Shown here: one piece after another, positions 51,500-60,311 of the stretch | How the letters are laid out: each line of letters opens with the position of its first letter | How positions within the stretch are numbered: the first letter of the stretch is position 1 | Made by a program: the position numbers and the translations under genes | Source of the DNA: JAATFS01 sp037145635 | Lineage (GTDB): Bacteria; Pseudomonadota; Gammaproteobacteria; Xanthomonadales; Xanthomonadaceae | DNA: 64,000 bases | Assembly (NCBI GenBank): GCA_037145635.1 | Contig: JBBCXB010000001.1 | Coordinates: 620,001 to 684,000 of the forward strand | Reading direction: 5' to 3' | The notes under the pieces: generated by a model | Told to the model about the DNA's origin: nothing | Databases searched by the model: none | What the model saw: the letters and a program-made list of their open reading frames with translations, nothing else

Positions 51500-52582
51500 T
51501 TGATCAGACCCGAACTGCCCGCCAACGAGCCTGCACGGCTGGCCGCGCTGCGGCAGAGCCAGATCCTGGACACCTCGCCGGAACCGGCGTTCGACGATCT
51601 CGCGCTACTGGCCTCGGTGGTCTGCGCCACGCGCATGGCCGCGGTCAGCCTGATCGACCACGACCGCGAATGGTTCAAGGCCGCGCACGGCATGCAGCGC
51701 CGCGCGCTGGCGCGCGACCTGTCGTTCTGCGCGCATGCCATCCTCGACGCGGACCGCGTGCTCACCGTCGATGACACCTGGCGCGATCCGCGCTTCCACG
51801 ACCATCCGCTGGCCACCGACGCCACCCCGGTGCGGTTCTATGCCGGCGCGCCGCTGGTGACCAGCCAGGGGCTTGCGCTCGGCACGCTGTGCGTGTTCGA
51901 CGACCGCCCGGCGCAGCTGTCGCCCACCCAGCGCGATGCACTGCAGGCGCTGTCGCGCCAGGCCGCGCACCTGCTGGAGCTGCGCCGTCTCGGCCATGCG
52001 CTGGACCGGCAGCTGCGCGAGCGGCAGTGGTACGAGGACCGGCTGATGCAGTACTCCACGCAACTGGAGGCGCTCAACGTCGAACTCGCCCAGCAGACCC
52101 GCACCGACCCGCTCACCGGGCTGCCGAACCGGCGCGCGTTCTCCGAGGCGCTGGCGGCGGCGATGGCCGACGAGGCCCGGCGCCCGCCGGCCACGGGCGC
52201 GCCGCTGGCGGTCGCGCTGCTGGACATCGACCACTTCAAGGCCATCAACGACCTCCACGGGCACGACCGCGGCGACCAGGTACTGCGCGAGCTGTCCGCG
52301 CGGCTGCGCGCGCAGGTGGGCGCGCCGGCGATGATGGCGCGCTACGGCGGCGAGGAGTTCGTGCTGCTGCTGCCGGGCCTGAACCTGGAACAGGCCCGGT
52401 TCCAGTGCGAGTCGCTGCGCCGGAGCGTGGCGTTGATGACGCTGTCGCTGCCGGTGACGCTGAGCATCGGCGTGGCGGCGCTGCAACCGCACGAATCGGC
52501 CGAGCAGGTGATCAAGCGCGCCGACCAGGCGCTCTACCAGGCCAAGCGCGGCGGCCGCGACCGCGTGGTCGCGCTCGCCTGA
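51500..52582 (+). CDS. GAF-GGDEF diguanylate cyclase
   Basis: 360-residue soluble enzyme that would make cyclic di-GMP. GAF domain (about residues 15-165; LVTSQGLALGTLCVFDD), a coiled-coil linker and GGDEF domain (about 200-360) with DPLTGLPNRRAF, DIDHFKAINDLHGHDRGDQ and active site YGGEEF (about 278). The inhibitory I-site RxxD expected 5 residues before the active-site Tyr is replaced by GAPA, so product inhibition is probably lost. TTG at 51500 is chosen for the GGAAAGG just upstream; TTG at 51476 is the alternative. Confidence 0.9.
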   Translation: MIRPELPANEPARLAALRQSQILDTSPEPAFDDLALLASVVCATRMAAVSLIDHDREWFKAAHGMQRRALARDLSFCAHAILDADRVLTVDDTWRDPRFHDHPLATDATPVRFYAGAPLVTSQGLALGTLCVFDDRPAQLSPTQRDALQALSRQAAHLLELRRLGHALDRQLRERQWYEDRLMQYSTQLEALNVELAQQTRTDPLTGLPNRRAFSEALAAAMADEARRPPATGAPLAVALLDIDHFKAINDLHGHDRGDQVLRELSARLRAQVGAPAMMARYGGEEFVLLLPGLNLEQARFQCESLRRSVALMTLSLPVTLSIGVAALQPHESAEQVIKRADQALYQAKRGGRDRVVALA

Positions 52583-52645
52583 GGGGCGGCGCGGCGGCGG
52601 TCCCGACGTGGCCCGGGCCCGCGGGTGCCCCGCCGCCCGGCGCGC

Positions 52646-53716
52646 TCAGTGCGTGCCGGCGGTGCGCCACAGCACCGGCCAGTTGCCGCCGCTGCCGCCG
52701 CGGCAGGCCGACAGGTAACGGAACTCGGTGAGGCGGAAGGCCTGGCCGTCCCACACCCAGCCGCCGCTCTCGCCGCAGTCGGCCAGGCCGCGGCCCTTGG
52801 CGGAGTAGCCCAGTTCGCCGCCGGTGAAGTCCGGCGAGGTCGGCATGTCGATGCGGTAGGGCTTGCCCTCCAGGGCGAACGGCAGTTCCAGCACCACCCG
52901 GCGCGCCCGTCCGGGCGCGTCCAGCGGCACCTGGAACAGCAGGCTCGAGCTCTGGTAGGCGCCGCGCAGGCATTCGATCATCACCAGGGCCTGGCGGTCG
53001 TCGAGCGCATCGGCGCTGTCGAAGCTGTCGCTGCCACCGGTGGCCGAGCACTCCTCGCGGCGGAGCAGGGCCGCCTGCGAGCGACGCACCGCGGCGATCA
53101 GGCGCTGGCCGGTGGCCGCGTCCAGCGCGTGGCGGGCGACGACCGCACGCGGCGCGGCCGGCGGCGCCGGTGCCGCCGGCACCCGGGAGGCCGGGGCGGG
53201 ACCGACCCGCAGCAGGGCGGTGGCGTTGCCGAGCCGGCCCTGGGTCTCGTCGAGCAGCAGCAGTGCCGCGCTCAGGCCCTGCAGCGCGACCGTGCCGGCG
53301 GCGTCGCCGAGCTGCAGGGTGTCGCCGTTGCGGATGCGGGCGACGAAGGCGCGCACGGTGGCCGCGTCGCGGCTGCGCAGCGCATGCGCGTAGACCTCGC
53401 CCTCCTGCGATTGCCAGTGCGCCGGTTCCAGTGGCAGCGCGTGCCCGTCCAGCCGCAGGCTGCGCGCACTCAGCGGTGCATCCGATTCCAGCACCAGGCT
53501 CAACGCCCCGGCCGGTCCGGCCTCGCGGGTCAGGTAGAGCGCGGCGGTGGCGTCCTCGCGCGCGCCGGAGGCTTCGCAGCGGGCGGTGTTGTCGCAGGCC
53601 ACCACCCAGCTGCCGAATTCGCGGTAGACGGGCGCGGCGGCGGCCACGGGTACGGCGGCGGCCAGCGACAGCGCCAGCAGGGCGGCCGCGCAGCTGCGGG
53701 GGTAGGGACGGGGCAT
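52646..53716 (-). CDS. secreted DUF1176 protein
   Basis: 356-residue exported protein. Signal peptide about residues 1-28 (ending AAAA). The mature part shows the DUF1176 pattern: YREFGSWVVACDNTARCEA near the start, ECSATGG in the middle and GLADCGESGGWVWDGQAFRL with LSACRGG at the end. Cys pairs probably form disulfides in the periplasm. Function of the family is unknown. GAGGAAG precedes the ATG. It follows the EamA transporter by 14 bases. Confidence 0.88.
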   Translation of the reverse strand: MPRPYPRSCAAALLALSLAAAVPVAAAAPVYREFGSWVVACDNTARCEASGAREDATAALYLTREAGPAGALSLVLESDAPLSARSLRLDGHALPLEPAHWQSQEGEVYAHALRSRDAATVRAFVARIRNGDTLQLGDAAGTVALQGLSAALLLLDETQGRLGNATALLRVGPAPASRVPAAPAPPAAPRAVVARHALDAATGQRLIAAVRRSQAALLRREECSATGGSDSFDSADALDDRQALVMIECLRGAYQSSSLLFQVPLDAPGRARRVVLELPFALEGKPYRIDMPTSPDFTGGELGYSAKGRGLADCGESGGWVWDGQAFRLTEFRYLSACRGGSGGNWPVLWRTAGTH

Positions 53717-53730
53717 GCTTCCTCGGGAGG

Positions 53731-54678
53731 TCAGTCGAACAGGTTCTTGGCTTCGGAGGTGCCGAGCAGCTCCGGATGGTGCGTGCGGCGACGGCGCTCC
53801 AGCACCGGGTGCAGGAACACCGCCGCCAGGATGATCGCCACGCCCAGATAGAACAGCGGCGTCAGTTCCTTCTGCTCGCCCAGCAGCACGATCGCGAGCA
53901 CGATGGCGTAGACCGGCTCGAGGTTGGTGACCAGCTGCACCGAGTAGGCACTGAGGTGGCGCAGCGCCACCAGCGCCAGCGCGAACGGCAGCAGCGTGCA
54001 GGCCAGCGCCAGCGCCAGCAGCAACAGGCCGTCGTGCAGGCCGGGCAGCACCCGCAGGTCGCCGTCCAGGGCCGGCAGCAGCAGCGGCATCAGCGGCGCC
54101 AGCGCGGTCAGCGTCAGCGTGCCGGCCCCCAGTTCCAGGGCGGTGACCGTCAGCGGGTCGGCGTGGTTCACCATGCGCTTGTTGAGCGAGCCGAACACCG
54201 CCACGAACACCGCCGACACCGCGCCGACCGCGACCCCGGCGCGCATGCCCTCGGGCACCCCGCCGACCACCAGCGCCACGCCCGGCAGCACGGCGATGCC
54301 GAAGAACAGCTCGCGTGGCCGGAACGGGCGTTGCGCCACCCACGGCTCGATCACCGCGGTGAACACCGGTGCCAGCGCGATGCAGGTGGCCGCGACCGAG
54401 GCATTGGCGAGCTTGATGGCGCCGTAGAAGGTGAGCCAGTGCAGCGCCACCAGTGCGCCGATGCCGCAGTAGCCCAGCACCAGCCGCGGCGTCAGCGCAC
54501 GCAGGCCACGCCACACCCGCGGCACCAGCGCGAGCGCCACGACCACCAGCAGCATGCGCCACCACACCAGCGGCAGCGCCGGCAGCGTGATCAGCTTGCC
54601 GAGGATCGCAGTGATGCCCCACAGCAGGACGCAGAAGTGGATTTGCAGTTGCGCCGTGCGCACGGGACTCATGGACAT
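53731..54678 (-). CDS. EamA-family (DMT superfamily) transporter
   Basis: 315-residue inner-membrane protein with ten hydrophobic segments in two EamA repeats (FCVLLWGITAILGKLITLPA near residue 15; FGSLNKRMVNHADPLTV opening the second half; NLEPVYAIVLAIVLLGEQ near 255). Members export small metabolites. Substrate is unknown. First gene of a two-gene unit with the DUF1176 protein. Confidence 0.9.
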   Translation of the reverse strand: MSMSPVRTAQLQIHFCVLLWGITAILGKLITLPALPLVWWRMLLVVVALALVPRVWRGLRALTPRLVLGYCGIGALVALHWLTFYGAIKLANASVAATCIALAPVFTAVIEPWVAQRPFRPRELFFGIAVLPGVALVVGGVPEGMRAGVAVGAVSAVFVAVFGSLNKRMVNHADPLTVTALELGAGTLTLTALAPLMPLLLPALDGDLRVLPGLHDGLLLLALALACTLLPFALALVALRHLSAYSVQLVTNLEPVYAIVLAIVLLGEQKELTPLFYLGVAIILAAVFLHPVLERRRRTHHPELLGTSEAKNLFD

Positions 54679-54898
54679 GCCGCCATTGTCGCCGAAACGC
54701 GGGGGCCGCGGCGGCGATCGGTGGATGCCGCCGCGGATCCGCGCGCGCGGGCAGGGACCATGCCGCCGGCGCGGCGACGGCGCGGCGCGGCGGGCCGTCG
54801 CCGCGGGTCGCGCGCGTACCGCACCTTTGCGCGCCGGGCCCCGCCGGCACGCGTCCGCCCGGGCCGATCCGCGGCCGGCCGCGGCGGAGGACGCTCGC

Positions 54899-55474
54899 TC
54901 AGGGGCCCCGCGCGATCGCCGCGGGCAGCACCACCGGCTCCGGCAACTGGCGATGGAAGTAGGTGGTGCTGCAGCGTTGCCCGTCGGGCATCAAGGCATA
55001 GCTTGGGATCTCGCCGACGCGCTGCCAGCCATTGCGTGCATAGAGCCGCTCGGCGTCGCTGCCGGTCACCGTGTCCAGCACCAGTACCGACTTGCCGGCC
55101 CGCTGCGCCTCGGCCTCGGCTGCGTGCAGCAGCTGCACGGCGATGCCCTGCCGGCGGGCGCTCCGGTGCACCAGCAGCTTGGCCAGATCGGCGCGGTGCG
55201 GCTGGTTGTCCGGTTGCGCGACGATCAGTTGCACGGTGCCCACGAGGGTGCCGTCGCTGCGCTCGGCGCCCAGCAGCACGCGCGCGTCTCGGGCCACGTC
55301 GTCGGCCACGCCGCGCCAGAACGTGGCGGCACGCGCGCGCGCCAGCGGGGCCATGAAGCCCACCGAGGCGCCGCCGTGCACGCAGTCGACCAGGATCTCG
55401 ACCAGCGCGTCGAGCCGCTGCAGGCACTGGTCGGCGTCCAGCCGGTGGATCGCGACCGCGGCGGGCGCGGTCAT
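54899..55474 (-). CDS. GNAT family N-acetyltransferase
   Basis: 191-residue acetyltransferase. Motif A is LLVHRSARRQGIAVQLLHAAEAEA (about residues 99-122; core RRQGIA) with LYARNGWQRVGEIPSYAL after it. Its start overlaps the stop of the XRE-cupin regulator (ATGA), an arrangement common for resistance-type acetyltransferases and their regulators. Substrate unknown. Confidence 0.88.
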   Translation of the reverse strand: MTAPAAVAIHRLDADQCLQRLDALVEILVDCVHGGASVGFMAPLARARAATFWRGVADDVARDARVLLGAERSDGTLVGTVQLIVAQPDNQPHRADLAKLLVHRSARRQGIAVQLLHAAEAEAQRAGKSVLVLDTVTGSDAERLYARNGWQRVGEIPSYALMPDGQRCSTTYFHRQLPEPVVLPAAIARGP

Positions 55475-56046
55475 GCCCCGTCGCCCGCCGGCTGGTGCAG
55501 CGCGACCAGGTAGCGCGCCGCCTCGGTGCCCGGGTTGTGGAAGTGCGAGGGGCGATGCAGCCGCATCGCCAGGCAGTCGCCCGGCTGCAGCAGCCAGCGC
55601 TCCTCGCCCAGGCCGATGCGCATGCGGCCGTCGAGCATCCAGACCTGCTGCTGCAGCACCGCGCCCTGGCCTGCGTTGTCGTAGGTCACCTGCGCGCCGG
55701 CGGGGAACACCACCTCGATCAGCCGCAGCGGCGACGGCAGGGCCGGCGAGAGATGGCGGCGCAGATAGCCGGACGCGGGATCGGTCCAGGTCGGCTGGTC
55801 CGCGGCCAGCGCCAGCGGCGAGGGCGGCGCGACGGCCGGGTCCGGCTCGAACAGCGACGCCAGGCTGACGTCCAGCGCACGCGCCAGCTTGTCCAGGACG
55901 GCGGCGGTGGGGCTGCTCTCGCCGCGTTCGATCAGCGAGATCATCGAGCGGCTGACGCCGCTGCGCTCGGCCAGGGCCTCCATCGGCATGCGGCGGAGGG
56001 CGCGCAGGTCGCGCAGACGACGGGCGAGCAGGGCAGTGATGTGCAT
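55471..56046 (-). CDS. XRE-family regulator with cupin domain
   Basis: 191-residue regulator. HTH of the Cro/CI type (about residues 5-65; LAERSGVSRSMISLIERGES) and a cupin-type sensor (about 110-185; LQPGDCLAMRLHRPSHFHNPG). These proteins bind a small ligand in the cupin pocket and repress nearby genes. Translationally coupled to the acetyltransferase. An inverted repeat lies in its own promoter. Confidence 0.9.
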   Translation of the reverse strand: MHITALLARRLRDLRALRRMPMEALAERSGVSRSMISLIERGESSPTAAVLDKLARALDVSLASLFEPDPAVAPPSPLALAADQPTWTDPASGYLRRHLSPALPSPLRLIEVVFPAGAQVTYDNAGQGAVLQQQVWMLDGRMRIGLGEERWLLQPGDCLAMRLHRPSHFHNPGTEAARYLVALHQPAGDGA

Positions 56047-56052
56047 GGGTCC

Positions 56053-56081
56053 ATCATAATGGAATAAATTTCCAATATGAA
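56053..56081 (-). promoter_or_regulatory. promoter with operator for the XRE-cupin/GNAT pair
   Basis: On the minus strand TTCATA, 17 bases, TATGAT; the -10 ends 6 bases before the ATG. The spacer holds the palindrome TGGAA-N5-TTCCA (56060-56074), placed so that a bound regulator would block RNA polymerase. The patch is AT-rich against its surroundings. Confidence 0.55.
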
Positions 56082-56453
56082 GGATCCGGGGAGAGTGGGC
56101 TCCGTGGGGCCGTGCAGGATCCGTCCCCCGGCCTGGACGGACCGGGGGCGCCAGGGAACCCGGGGGGAGGTCACCGCAGTACCGGGTCGGCGCGAACGGA
56201 AAGGGCGCAGGGCGGCACGCCGGACGGGCCGCGGTGCGAGCGGGGCCGGACGATCGACGCGCCGGCGCCTGCCCTCGGTCACGCCGGCGGTCGTCGTCCA
56301 GACCCGTGATCGTGCCGGCGTTCGGGTGGCGCAGCAGCGGCGAGCGAAGGCGGGTCCCGCCGCCTTCCGGAGCCAGCGCCGCCGCCTGGCGCAGCCCTGG
56401 CTCGCATGCGGTGGAGCGTTAGCGGGGGCCACCGTCGCAGCGGCTGCAGCGCC
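56082..56453. other. intergenic region with no supported gene
   Basis: Open frames here are Arg/Gly-rich and lack domains. I see no repeat or terminator of note. It separates the XRE regulator from the 3' end of the DUF72 gene. Confidence 0.4.
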
Positions 56454-57281
56454 TCACTTCGACAGCGCGCGCAGCAGCGCCATCGCCGCGGCCGGGTTGC
56501 GTTCCTTCGCCGCGGAGATGAAGAACACGAACACCTCGCGCGGCGCGGCCGGGGCGGCCGCGGCGCCGACGTGCGGCAGATCGTCCGGGTCCGCACCCGC
56601 GCGCCAGGCCTGGATGCGCTCGGCCCAGCGCCGCAGCGCGGGCGCGGGGTAGCCGTCGTGCAGGCGTGCCTGGCTGCGCATCAGCCGGGCGTAGACGAAA
56701 TCGCCGCCGAGGTCGGCGAACGACGGGTAGTCATCGGAGTCGGTGAACACCGTCGCCACGCCGTGGCGTCGCACCTGGGCCAGCAGGGCGGCGTCCACGA
56801 ACGCGGGGTCGCGGATCTCCAGCACGTGCCGCAGTGGGCGCTTGCCGGCGTGCCGGGGCAGCAGCTCCAGGAATCCCTCCAGGTCCTCGGCATCCAGCCG
56901 GTGGCCCTGCTCGAACTGCCAGACCAGCGGTCCCAGCGCCTCGCCCAGGGTGGCGATGCCGCCGACGAAATCTTCGACCTGGCCGCGCGTGCCGGCCAGC
57001 CGGCGCGACTGGGTGATCCGCCGCGGCGCCTTGGCCGAGAACACGAAGCCGGGGGGCACCTGCTCGCGCCACTTCGCGTAGGTGTCGGGCTTCTGCGCGC
57101 CGTAGTAGGTGCCGTTGATCTCGATCGCGGTGACGTGGCGGCTGGCGTATTCCAGCTCGCGGCGCTGCACCAGGCCCTCGGGATAGAACATGCCGCCCCG
57201 CCAGGGCGCGTAGACCCAGCCGCCGATGCCGACGTGGATGCCGTCCAGGCGGGGAGGGGCGGTGTCGAACAGGTCGCTCAT
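56454..57281 (-). CDS. DUF72 (YecE-like) protein
   Basis: 275-residue protein with a TIM-barrel-like fold. Family marks are GIGGWVYAPWRGGMFYPEGL (about residues 18-37), TAIEINGTYYGAQKP, FVFSAKAPRRITQSRRL and PLVWQFE. The biochemical role of DUF72 is unknown. Length is normal. Divergent from the RraA-like gene. Confidence 0.9.
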   Translation of the reverse strand: MSDLFDTAPPRLDGIHVGIGGWVYAPWRGGMFYPEGLVQRRELEYASRHVTAIEINGTYYGAQKPDTYAKWREQVPPGFVFSAKAPRRITQSRRLAGTRGQVEDFVGGIATLGEALGPLVWQFEQGHRLDAEDLEGFLELLPRHAGKRPLRHVLEIRDPAFVDAALLAQVRRHGVATVFTDSDDYPSFADLGGDFVYARLMRSQARLHDGYPAPALRRWAERIQAWRAGADPDDLPHVGAAAAPAAPREVFVFFISAAKERNPAAAMALLRALSK

Positions 57282-57381
57282 GGCGGGGCTCCGGGAGGCG
57301 TGCGGCCATTCTGCCCGCTCCCGGCAGGCGGCGGCGTGCGCGTCCGTGGCGCCCGGCGGGCGCGGCGGGGCCGGGCCGCGC

Positions 57382-57387
57382 TACCAT
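57382..57387 (+). promoter_or_regulatory. -10 box (TACCAT) of the RraA-like gene
   Basis: TACCAT in GCTACCATCGGCG, 28 bases before the ATG at 57416. Confidence 0.4.
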
Positions 57388-57415
57388 CGGCGCGGATCCC
57401 CCTGCGAGCACGCCG

Positions 57416-57994
57416 ATGTCCTGGACCACGCCCGACCTGTGCGACCGCTTTCCCGAAACCGCGATCGCCGAGCCGCTGTTCCGCCGCTACGGCGGGCGCG
57501 CGGCGTTCTCCGGGCCGATCGTCACCGTGCGCTGCCTCGAGGACAACTCGCGCGTGGGCGAGCTGCTGCGCAGCCCCGGCGACGGCCGCGTGCTGGTGGT
57601 GGACGGGCAGGGCTCGCGCCGGCATGCGCTGCTGGGCGACCAGCTGGCCGCCAGCGCGGTGGCGCAGGGCTGGCAGGGCGTGCTGATCCACGGCTGCGTG
57701 CGCGACGTCGAGGTGCTGGCCACGCTGCCGCTGGGCGTGCTGGCGCTGGACGCGTGCCCGCGCCGGACCGACAAGCGCGGCCTCGGCGAGGTCGACGTGC
57801 CGGTCAACTTCGCCGGGGTGGCGTTCGTGCCGGGGCACTGGCTCTATGCCGACGACAACGGCGTGCTGCTGTCGCCCACGCCGCTGCTGCTCGACACGAC
57901 CCCGGCCGGCGCCTGGGCGGGCCCTGACGGTCCGGGCCGGCTCGACCCCGTCGCCTTCCCGGCGGCGGCCGCCGACGACGGAGACCGGATTTGA
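57416..57994 (+). CDS. rraA: RraA-like protein (RNase E regulator / oxaloacetate-HMG aldolase fold)
   Basis: 192-residue protein of the RraA family. The core is complete: PIVTVRCLEDNSRVGELL, VVDGQGSRRHALLGDQLA and GVLIHGCVRDVEVL, where Arg-Asp is the metal/substrate pair of the aldolase members. A 30-residue Ala/Asp/Pro-rich tail extends beyond the usual length. In E. coli RraA inhibits RNase E; many family members are instead class II aldolases. The closeness to RraA favours the regulator. TTGA overlap joins it to the serine hydrolase gene. Confidence 0.85.
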   Translation: MSWTTPDLCDRFPETAIAEPLFRRYGGRAAFSGPIVTVRCLEDNSRVGELLRSPGDGRVLVVDGQGSRRHALLGDQLAASAVAQGWQGVLIHGCVRDVEVLATLPLGVLALDACPRRTDKRGLGEVDVPVNFAGVAFVPGHWLYADDNGVLLSPTPLLLDTTPAGAWAGPDGPGRLDPVAFPAAAADDGDRI

Positions 57995-59565
57995 ACCGGT
58001 GGGGCTGGGGGACTGCGATGCTGCTGGTGGCGATGGGCGTGAACGCGGCGGAGCTGCCCGCCGGGCTGCGGGACTTCGATGCGCAGGTCGAGCGCGTGCG
58101 CCGGCAGTTCGACGTGCCGGGCATCGCGGTGGCGATCGTCCAGGATGGCCAGGTGGTGCTGGAGCGCGGCTACGGCGTGCGCGAGGCCGGCAAGCCGGAC
58201 CCGGTGCGTCCCGACACGCTGTTCGCCATCGCCTCCAACACCAAGGCGTTCACCGCCGCCTCGCTGTCGATCCTGGCCGACGAGGGCAAGCTGTCGCTGG
58301 ACGACCGCGTGATCGACCACCTGCCGGGGTTCCGCATGGCCGATCCCTACGTCACCGGCGAGATGCGCGTGCGCGACCTGCTCTCGCACCGCAGCGGCCT
58401 GAGCCTGGGCGCGGGCGACCTGCTGTTCTGGCCCGCCACCCGCTACAGCGTCGACGAGGTGGTGCAGCGGCTGGCCAAGGTGCCGCTGAAGGGCGGTTTC
58501 CGCGACCGCTACGCCTACGACAACATCCTCTACGCGGTGGCGCAGAAGGTCATCGAGCAGGTGTCCGGGCAGTCCTACGCCGCGTTCCTGCAGCAGCGCA
58601 TCTTCGCGCCGGTCGGCATGGACGGCACCCGCTACAACGCCGACCACCTGCAGCCCGGCGACGCGGCCGCGGTCGGCCATGCCAAGTACGATTTCAGCCA
58701 GCTGCGCACGGTCGCGCCACTGACCTGGTCGAACAACGCCGGGGCCGGCGGCCTGTATTCCAGCGTGCACGATCTGGCCAAGTGGATGAACGTGCAGCTG
58801 GCCGGCGGCACCCTCGCCGACGGGCGTCCGCTGTTCAGCGACAAGCGCCAGCGCGAGATGTGGTCGGTGATCACGCCGATCGCGATCCCCGAGCCGGCGG
58901 TGCCCGCGCTGGCCGCGGCACGGCCCAACTTCGCCGGCTATGGCGAAGGCTGGAGCCTGAGCGACTACCGCGGGCAGCGGCTGGTCTGGCATACCGGCGG
59001 CTGGCCGGGCATGGTGTCGCGGCTGACCCTGGTGCCGGAGCGCCGGCTCGGCGTGGTGGTGCTGACCAACCAGGAGGTCGGGGCGGCCTTCAATGCGCTG
59101 ACGATGCAGGTGCTGGACGCGTTCCTGCAGGCGCCGGCGACCGACTGGACTGCGGCCTACGCCGAGGCGGTGGCCCAGGCCGATGCCAAGGCCGACGAGA
59201 GCTGGCAGCAGCACCTGGCCGCGCGCGCGGCCGGTTCGCGGCCGTCGCTGCCGCTGGCCGGCTACGCCGCCACCTACCGCGACCCGTGGTACGGCGACGT
59301 GGTGATCCGGGCGCAGGGCAAGCGCCTGCAGCTGCGCTTCGCCCAGACCGCGCAGCTGGTGGGCACGCTCGAACACTGGCAGCACGACACCTTCATCGTG
59401 CGCTGGGACGACCGCTCGCTCAACGCCGACGCCTTCGTCAGCTTCACGCTGGACCCGGACGGCAAGGTGCGCGAGGCACGCATGCAGGCGGTGTCGCCGC
59501 TCACCGACTTCAGCTTCGACTTCCAGGACCTGGTGCTGACCCCGGTCGCGGCGGACCCGGCATGA
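57991..59565 (+). CDS. beta-lactamase-fold serine hydrolase with C-terminal DUF3471-type domain
   Basis: 524-residue exported hydrolase. Signal peptide about residues 1-19 (ending VNAA). Active-site motifs of the class C beta-lactamase/DD-peptidase fold are present: SxxK as SNTK (about residue 82), YxN as YDN (about 177) and HTGG (about 335). The last 100 residues (LPLAGYAATYRDPWYGDVVI) form the DUF3471-like domain. Substrate may be a peptide or ester; beta-lactam hydrolysis cannot be assumed. TTG at 57991 is used because GGAGA precedes it and it gives a complete signal peptide; it overlaps the rraA stop. Confidence 0.88.
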   Translation: MNRWGWGTAMLLVAMGVNAAELPAGLRDFDAQVERVRRQFDVPGIAVAIVQDGQVVLERGYGVREAGKPDPVRPDTLFAIASNTKAFTAASLSILADEGKLSLDDRVIDHLPGFRMADPYVTGEMRVRDLLSHRSGLSLGAGDLLFWPATRYSVDEVVQRLAKVPLKGGFRDRYAYDNILYAVAQKVIEQVSGQSYAAFLQQRIFAPVGMDGTRYNADHLQPGDAAAVGHAKYDFSQLRTVAPLTWSNNAGAGGLYSSVHDLAKWMNVQLAGGTLADGRPLFSDKRQREMWSVITPIAIPEPAVPALAAARPNFAGYGEGWSLSDYRGQRLVWHTGGWPGMVSRLTLVPERRLGVVVLTNQEVGAAFNALTMQVLDAFLQAPATDWTAAYAEAVAQADAKADESWQQHLAARAAGSRPSLPLAGYAATYRDPWYGDVVIRAQGKRLQLRFAQTAQLVGTLEHWQHDTFIVRWDDRSLNADAFVSFTLDPDGKVREARMQAVSPLTDFSFDFQDLVLTPVAADPA

Positions 59566-59580
59566 GCGCGACGCCGGCGG

Positions 59581-59597
59581 CTTAATCAGTTCCTAAT
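59581..59597 (+). promoter_or_regulatory. PmrA/QseB-type box upstream of the two-component pair
   Basis: CTTAAT, five bases, CCTAAT: perfect left half and one mismatch in the right half of the PmrA consensus YTTAAK-N5-YTTAAK. It is 48 bases before the response regulator start, as expected for autoregulation. Confidence 0.6.
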
Positions 59598-59645
59598 CCG
59601 GCCGTGGCAGGCTGGCGACCTCTGCGGCATTGCGACGGTGGACCG

Positions 59646-60311
59646 GTGTACCTCTTGCTAGTGGAAGACGATGCACAGCTGGCCGAGGCCATCTGCGATG
59701 GCGTCCGCCAGCACGGCTGGACGATCGACCGCGCCGGCGACGCCGCCTCGGCGCGGACGCTGCTGGTCGACCACCCGTACGCGGCGGTGCTGCTGGACAT
59801 CGGCCTGCCGGGCGACTCCGGGCTGAGCGTGCTCAAGGCCATGCGCGAGCGCTACGACGCCACGCCGGTGGTCGTACTCACCGCGCGCGGGCAGCTCAGC
59901 GAGCGCATCCGCGGCCTGGACGCCGGCGCGGACGACTACCTGGTCAAGCCGTTCTCCTTCGACGAGTTGCTGGCGCGGCTGCGCGCGGTGACGCGGCGCA
60001 GCCAGGGCCGGGTGGTGTCCGAACTCAGCCAGGGCGACGTCGTGCTGCATCCGGCGCGGCGCGTGGTGACCAAGGCCGGCGTGCGGGTGGCGTTGAGCGC
60101 GCACGAGTACCGCATGCTGCTGGCGCTGATGGAGCGCAGCGGCCACGTGGTGACGCGCGAGCACCTGGAGGACGCCGTCTACGAGGGCCGTGCGCACGTC
60201 GAGAGCAACACCCTGTCGGTCTACGTGCACCAGCTGCGGCGCAAGCTGGGCGAGGACCTGATCAGCACGGTGCACGGCCAGGGCTACATGGTCGGCGGAA
60301 CCGCGGCATGA
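59646..60311 (+). CDS. OmpR-family response regulator (PmrA/QseB type)
   Basis: 221-residue regulator. REC domain with VEDDAQ, phospho-Asp in AVLLDIGLPGDSG (about residue 51), Lys in LVKPFSFDE (about 101), and winged helix (about 130-220; ALSAHEYRMLLALMERSG, VYVHQLRRKLG, HGQGYMV). GTG at 59646 is chosen since YLLLVEDD begins the fold. The kinase start overlaps its stop. Subfamily assignment rests on sequence and the PmrA-like box upstream. Confidence 0.92.
   Translation: MYLLLVEDDAQLAEAICDGVRQHGWTIDRAGDAASARTLLVDHPYAAVLLDIGLPGDSGLSVLKAMRERYDATPVVVLTARGQLSERIRGLDAGADDYLVKPFSFDELLARLRAVTRRSQGRVVSELSQGDVVLHPARRVVTKAGVRVALSAHEYRMLLALMERSGHVVTREHLEDAVYEGRAHVESNTLSVYVHQLRRKLGEDLISTVHGQGYMVGGTAA

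Noticed and set aside
48328..51825. Long minus-strand open frame opposite deaD and rluF
   Set aside because: Crosses two genes and a repeat element and has no protein features.
57975..58000. tRNA-like fragment
   Set aside because: The short GAACC-type string has no cloverleaf around it and lies in the overlap of two protein genes.
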